Part shown: piece by piece, positions 60,335-64,000 of the stretch | Position numbering within the stretch: position 1 is the stretch's first letter | Layout of the letters: each line of letters starts with the position of its first letter | Notes under the pieces: generated by a model | The model's database searches: none | What the model saw: only the letters and a program-made list of their open reading frames with translations | Told to the model about the DNA's origin: nothing | Program-made: the position numbers and the translations under genes | Assembly (NCBI RefSeq): GCF_022387135.1 | Contig: NZ_CP092462.1 | Coordinates: forward strand, 868,001-932,000 | Origin: Comamonas sp. B21-038 | GTDB lineage: Bacteria; Pseudomonadota; Gammaproteobacteria; Burkholderiales; Burkholderiaceae_C | Length of the DNA stretch: 64,000 bases | Direction of reading: 5' to 3'

Positions 60335-60392
60335 CTTATCTACAGCTGTGCACAGAACTTTCCACAAGATTGTGCCCATGGACTGGGGACAA
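60335..60392 (+). repeat. 58-bp direct repeat, copy A (DnaA-box-like content)
   Basis: Starts CTTATCTACA and contains TTTCCACAAGATTGTGCCC and TGGGGACAA. It matches copy B at 60551-60608 at 44 of 58 positions without gaps. TTATCTACA is one base from the DnaA-box consensus TTATNCACA. Confidence 0.7.
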
Positions 60393-60550
60393 CCGTGCGA
60401 GGGGCTGAAAGAGGGCGCTTGTCTGCGCTTGCCCAGCAGCGCATCCGCTGCCGAGCAGGCCTGTAGCTGCCCAAATGCCCTGTCAGGACCCGCGATGCCT
60501 CAATTTTCAGCAATTTCATAATTTTTCTTATAAATCAGTAAATTGACTTC

Positions 60551-60608
60551 CTTATCTACAAGATTCTTCACAGCTTTCCACAGTATTGTGCCCGTGCAAT
60601 GGGGACAA
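60551..60608 (+). repeat. 58-bp direct repeat, copy B
   Basis: Starts CTTATCTACA and contains TTTCCACAGTATTGTGCCC and TGGGGACAA, exactly 216 bases after copy A. The region 60293-60988 around the repeats has no gene I can support and is richer in A/T near each copy. Confidence 0.7.
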
Positions 60609-60988
60609 GGCTCTTGGCGTGTTGGCGAGTGGAAGTCGCAGCCCGGCGGATGGAGGCAGCGGCCCAGCTACCTGTCCAGGTGCGGGTCCAGATGCAGGCG
60701 CTACCTCGCTGAAGAAAACAACGCAATATGCTGCGGCCGATGGCTTTCGACGCCAACAAAAGCTGGCGTCACAGCCTACGCGCTCAACTGCCCCGCAAAC
60801 CCTCTGACGCAGCGGAATCTCAGTAGACTCTGGGGCAGGCGGCGGCCGCTTTTACTTATCTTCGCAGTCGGTACAGGCCTGGTGCAACATGGCTGCACTA
60901 GGATGCGGTCATTCTTTACAGGCCGGTGCCCGATGGTGATCGATCGCTGAAGCCCGCCGCTGTAACACACCTCAGACCGATTGCTGCC

Positions 60989-62647
60989 ATGGACCATAAC
61001 TCCAATAATTCAACCCGTCCCACCCCCCAGCCTGCCAGCGCACCGCTGCCTGATGCGCGTGCCGCGACAACGCCCAAACGGCGGAGCCGTTGGCTGGGTT
61101 CCACCATCGCGATTGCGTTGGTGGCGGCCCTGGCGGGCGGCGCCTGGTATCTGGTGCAAAGCAAGAAGACTCCCGCAGGCATGGCGGGCGGTGCGCCCGG
61201 CATGGGAGGTCCTCCCGGCATGGGTCCCGGGGGGATGCGCGCGATGGCCGTCACTGTCGGCAGTGCCGCTGCCAAGCGCCAGACCTTGCCGGTCACCTTG
61301 ACGGCGATGGGCACCGTTGTGCCCACCACCACCGTGACCTTGACCACCCAGGTCTCAGGCATATTGCGCGATGTGCTGTTCACCGAGGGGCAGATGGTCA
61401 AGAAGGGCCAGAAGCTGGCCCAGATCGATCCGCGCCCATTTGAGCAGGCGCTGCAACAGGCCAAGGGGCAGCTGGCGCGCGACCAGGCGCAGCTTGATGC
61501 AGCGCGCGTGACGCTCAAGCGCTACCAGACCTTGTGGGACCAGGATTCGATTGCGCGCCAGGACCTGGACACGCAGGCGGCCTTGGCCAAGCAGCTCGAA
61601 GGCACGGTGGTTGCCGACCAGGCCCAGGTGCAGACCGCGCAACTCAATCTGGGTTATGCCAGCATCACCTCGCCCATCGATGGCCGCATTGGCTTGCGCA
61701 CGATGGACCCGGGCAACTACATCAGTGCGGGGGGCACTACCGGCATCGCCGTCATCACCAAGGTCGCACCGATCGATGTGAGCTTCACCGTGCCGCAGGA
61801 CCACATCCCCTCGGTGCTGGGTGCGCAGAAGGCCGACCCCCGCCTGCCGGTCGCAGCGCTGGACCGCGCAGGCAGCAAGACACTGGCCCAAGGCGTGTTC
61901 CTGACCTTGGACAATCTGGTGGACACGGCCACCGGCACCGTCAAGGCCAAGGCGCGCTTCGAGAATACCGATGGCGCGCTCTTCCCCAACCAGTTTGTGA
62001 ACACCCGCCTGACCTTGAAGGACGAAAGCGCGCTGGTGGTGCCCGTCACCGCCATCCGCACTGGCGGCAATGGCGACTTTGTCTATGTGATCAATGCGGA
62101 CCGCACGGTGACCCAGCGCACCGTCATCCGGGGCATGAGCACGGTCGAATGGGTGGCCATCAATTCCGGCCTGAAAGAGGGCGAGCTGGTGGTGACCGAG
62201 GGCGCCGACCGCTTGAAGGATGGCGCCGTGGTGGCGCTGCAAGGCGATACCCCCACCCAGGCGCATGGCGCCAGCAGTGGCCGGCGCGGTGCGCGTGAGG
62301 GCGGCCCGCGTGAGGGCGGTGGACGCCGTGGCAACAGCGAAGGCCGGGGGGCCAATGGTGCAACGGCACCCGGAACTGCGGCCGGCAATGGCGCGCCCGC
62401 CGGTGGTGGTGGCGGCGGGGTAGCGGTCGAGCCCAATGCCGGCCAGCCCAGCGCCGCAGCCCCTGCGGTGAACCCGGACCCGTCTGCCGCTGGCAACAGT
62501 GGTTCTGGCGGCTCGGGTGGCTCGAGCGGATCCACCCCTTCCTCCGGATCAGGCCAGACCGCACCCGCCATCAAGCCGGAGGAAGCACCCAAGGGCATGG
62601 CACCAGCGGCCACGACGGTGCAACCCGCCCAGCGCGCCAACCAGTAA
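60989..62647 (+). CDS. mdtA: RND efflux membrane-fusion protein (MdtA-like)
   Basis: Periplasmic adaptor of a tripartite efflux pump, 552 residues from the ATG at 60989 (MDHNSNNSTRP). A membrane anchor lies at about residues 38-58. The lipoyl/hairpin domain has QVSGILRDVLFTEGQMVKKG and ITSPIDGRIGLRTMDPGNYI, and the beta-barrel part has IDVSFTVPQDHIPSV. After about residue 415 there is a 135-residue low-complexity tail rich in Gly, Ala, Ser and Pro that ordinary MdtA proteins lack. The RND permease gene follows after 13 bases. Confidence 0.92.
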   Translation: MDHNSNNSTRPTPQPASAPLPDARAATTPKRRSRWLGSTIAIALVAALAGGAWYLVQSKKTPAGMAGGAPGMGGPPGMGPGGMRAMAVTVGSAAAKRQTLPVTLTAMGTVVPTTTVTLTTQVSGILRDVLFTEGQMVKKGQKLAQIDPRPFEQALQQAKGQLARDQAQLDAARVTLKRYQTLWDQDSIARQDLDTQAALAKQLEGTVVADQAQVQTAQLNLGYASITSPIDGRIGLRTMDPGNYISAGGTTGIAVITKVAPIDVSFTVPQDHIPSVLGAQKADPRLPVAALDRAGSKTLAQGVFLTLDNLVDTATGTVKAKARFENTDGALFPNQFVNTRLTLKDESALVVPVTAIRTGGNGDFVYVINADRTVTQRTVIRGMSTVEWVAINSGLKEGELVVTEGADRLKDGAVVALQGDTPTQAHGASSGRRGAREGGPREGGGRRGNSEGRGANGATAPGTAAGNGAPAGGGGGGVAVEPNAGQPSAAAPAVNPDPSAAGNSGSGGSGGSSGSTPSSGSGQTAPAIKPEEAPKGMAPAATTVQPAQRANQ

Positions 62648-62660
62648 GGCGGGCTGAGCG

Positions 62661-64000
62661 ATGAGTCCTTCCCGCCCCTTTATCCAGCGGCCGGTGGCGA
62701 CGGCCTTGCTGATGCTGGCCATCGTGCTGACCGGTCTGGTGGGCTTTCGGCTGCTGCCGCTGTCGGCGCTGCCCGAGGTGGATTACCCGACGATCCAGGT
62801 GCAGACCTTGTACCCCGGCGCCAGCCCCGAGGTGATGAGCCGCACGGTGAGCGCACCGCTGGAGCGCCAGCTCGGCCAGATGTCCGGACTGGATCGCATG
62901 TCCTCGACCAGCGCTGCCGGTGTGTCCATCGTGACCCTGCAGTTCCAGCTGGGGCTGTCGCTGGATGTGGCCGAGCAGGAGGTGCAGGCCGCAATCAACG
63001 CCAGCAGTGCGCTGCTGCCGGCCGACCTGCCCGCCCCCCCGATCTATGCCAAGGTGAACCCGGCCGACACGCCGGTGATGAGCCTGGCCATCACCTCCAA
63101 AGAGCTGCCGCTCACCGAGGTGCAGAACATCGTCAACACCCGCCTGGCGCAGAAGATCAGCCAGGTTTCGGGCGTCGGTCTGGTCAGCCTGGAAGGCGGG
63201 CAAAAGCCTGCAATGCGCATCCAGGCCAACACCCAGGCGCTGGCGGCCAATGGCATTACCTTGAGCAGCCTGCGCACCGCCATCAGCAATGCCAATTCCA
63301 ACAGCGCCAAGGGCAGTTTCGATGGACCCAAGCGCTCCTACTCGATCAACAGCAATGACCAGCTGCTGACCACCGATGACTACATGAACCTGGTCGTGGC
63401 CTGGAAGGGCAATGCCCCGGTGCTGATGAAGGACGTGGCGCGTGTGGTGGCCAGCGCCGAGAACGACCGGCTCGCCGCCTGGGTCGATGAGACGCCCGCG
63501 ATCATCCTGAATGTGCAGCGCCAGCCCGGCGCCAATGTGATTGCGACTGTCGATGCGATCAAGCAGCGCCTGCCTGAGCTGACTGCGTCCTTGCCTGCGT
63601 CGGTCGAGGTCAAGGTGCTGACCGACCGCACCACCGGCATCCGCGCGTCGGTCGAGCATGTGCAGATGGAGCTGGCGCTGGCTGTGGTGATGGTGGTGCT
63701 GGTGATCTTCTTCTTCCTGCACAGCCTGCGTGCCACGGTGATCGCCAGCCTGGCCGTACCCATCTCGCTGATCGGCAGCTGCGGGGCCATGTACCTGCTG
63801 GGCTACAGCCTGAACAACCTGAGCCTGATGGCGCTGACGATTGCGACCGGCTTTGTCGTCGACGATGCGATCGTGATGATCGAGAACATTGCGCGCTACA
63901 TCGAAGAGGGCGAGACGCCGATGGCTGCCGCCTTGAAGGGTGCAGCGCAGATCGGCTTCACCATCATTTCGCTGACCGTGTCGCTGATTGCGGTGCTGAT
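62661..64000 (+). CDS. mdtB: RND efflux permease MdtB-like (3' end cut by window)
   Basis: Inner-membrane drug:proton antiporter; 446 residues are visible and the gene runs off the window. The start [20 protein letters not shown] is typical, followed by the first helix, [20 protein letters not shown] and the porter domain. Helix 4 carries [20 protein letters not shown], where the paired Asp residues are the proton relay. With mdtA it should form an mdtABC-type operon. Confidence 0.95.
   Translation, partial: MSPSRPFIQRPVATALLMLAIVLTGLVGFRLLPLSALPEVDYPTIQVQTLYPGASPEVMSRTVSAPLERQLGQMSGLDRMSSTSAAGVSIVTLQFQLGLSLDVAEQEVQAAINASSALLPADLPAPPIYAKVNPADTPVMSLAITSKELPLTEVQNIVNTRLAQKISQVSGVGLVSLEGGQKPAMRIQANTQALAANGITLSSLRTAISNANSNSAKGSFDGPKRSYSINSNDQLLTTDDYMNLVVAWKGNAPVLMKDVARVVASAENDRLAAWVDETPAIILNVQRQPGANVIATVDAIKQRLPELTASLPASVEVKVLTDRTTGIRASVEHVQMELALAVVMVVLVIFFFLHSLRATVIASLAVPISLIGSCGAMYLLGYSLNNLSLMALTIATGFVVDDAIVMIENIARYIEEGETPMAAALKGAAQIGFTIISLTVSLIAVL

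Noticed and set aside
60543..60950. 135-codon open frame across repeat copy B
   Set aside because: Composition is not protein-like (Arg/Trp/Cys-rich), it has no ribosome-binding site, and it runs over the repeat.

Overview
The window looks like chromosomal DNA from a Burkholderiales bacterium of the family Comamonadaceae (Comamonas/Delftia-like). The grounds are the high GC, the gene order tpiA-secG-tRNA-Leu-nuoA to nuoN-DUF2818-DUF1178, a Bug/TctC solute receptor, several Liv-type transporters, and two proteins ending in VPTL-type (IPTL-CTERM-like) tails. No species is assigned because no marker search was possible.

Region 1 (1-17.6 kb) is core metabolism. It holds the end of a quinone oxidoreductase gene, tpiA, secG, tRNA-Leu(GAG) and a complete 14-gene complex I operon (nuoA-N) with tightly packed or ATGA/GTGA-overlapping genes, followed by two small conserved genes (DUF2818, DUF1178). 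Region 2 (17.9-29.5 kb) is a branched-chain-amino-acid-type ABC importer (two ATPases, a binding protein and two permeases). Two further paralogous binding-protein genes lie on the opposite strand, around thiC (under a TPP riboswitch with an attenuator), a nitroreductase gene and a YitT-type membrane protein gene.

Region 3 (29.7-36.3 kb) is accessory. It has a large exported glycerophosphodiester phosphodiesterase with a VPTL-type C-terminal anchor, then a two-gene AbiE-like (type IV toxin-antitoxin) module of lower GC whose promoter carries four evenly spaced GGCC-centred palindromes, then a Bcr/CflA-like MFS pump. The AbiE-like antitoxin has an extra N-terminal domain that looks like a PD-(D/E)XK nuclease fold. 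This module is the best candidate in the window for an under-described system.

Region 4 (36.6-50.3 kb) is mixed metabolism: mog, yjgA/darP, pmbA, a riboflavin synthase, trans-aconitate methyltransferase, two tandem LysR regulators, an FMN-dependent alpha-hydroxy-acid dehydrogenase with a Bug receptor, an MFS carrier, a sorbosone-type dehydrogenase, a tartrate/isopropylmalate-type dehydrogenase and an EamA exporter. It suggests uptake and oxidation of hydroxy acids.

Region 5 (50.4-64 kb) holds a SIMPL protein, a decayed CaiB/BaiF remnant, a 1,117-residue DUF11-repeat surface protein, yqeY and rpsU with a clear sigma70 promoter, a HI0933-type flavoprotein, a DUF3626 protein, tenA, a frameshifted small gene, an intergenic zone with two 58-bp DnaA-box-like repeats, and the start of an mdtA-mdtB RND efflux operon that runs off the window. 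Together, thiC (24.6 kb) and tenA (59.1 kb) cover synthesis and salvage of the thiamine pyrimidine.
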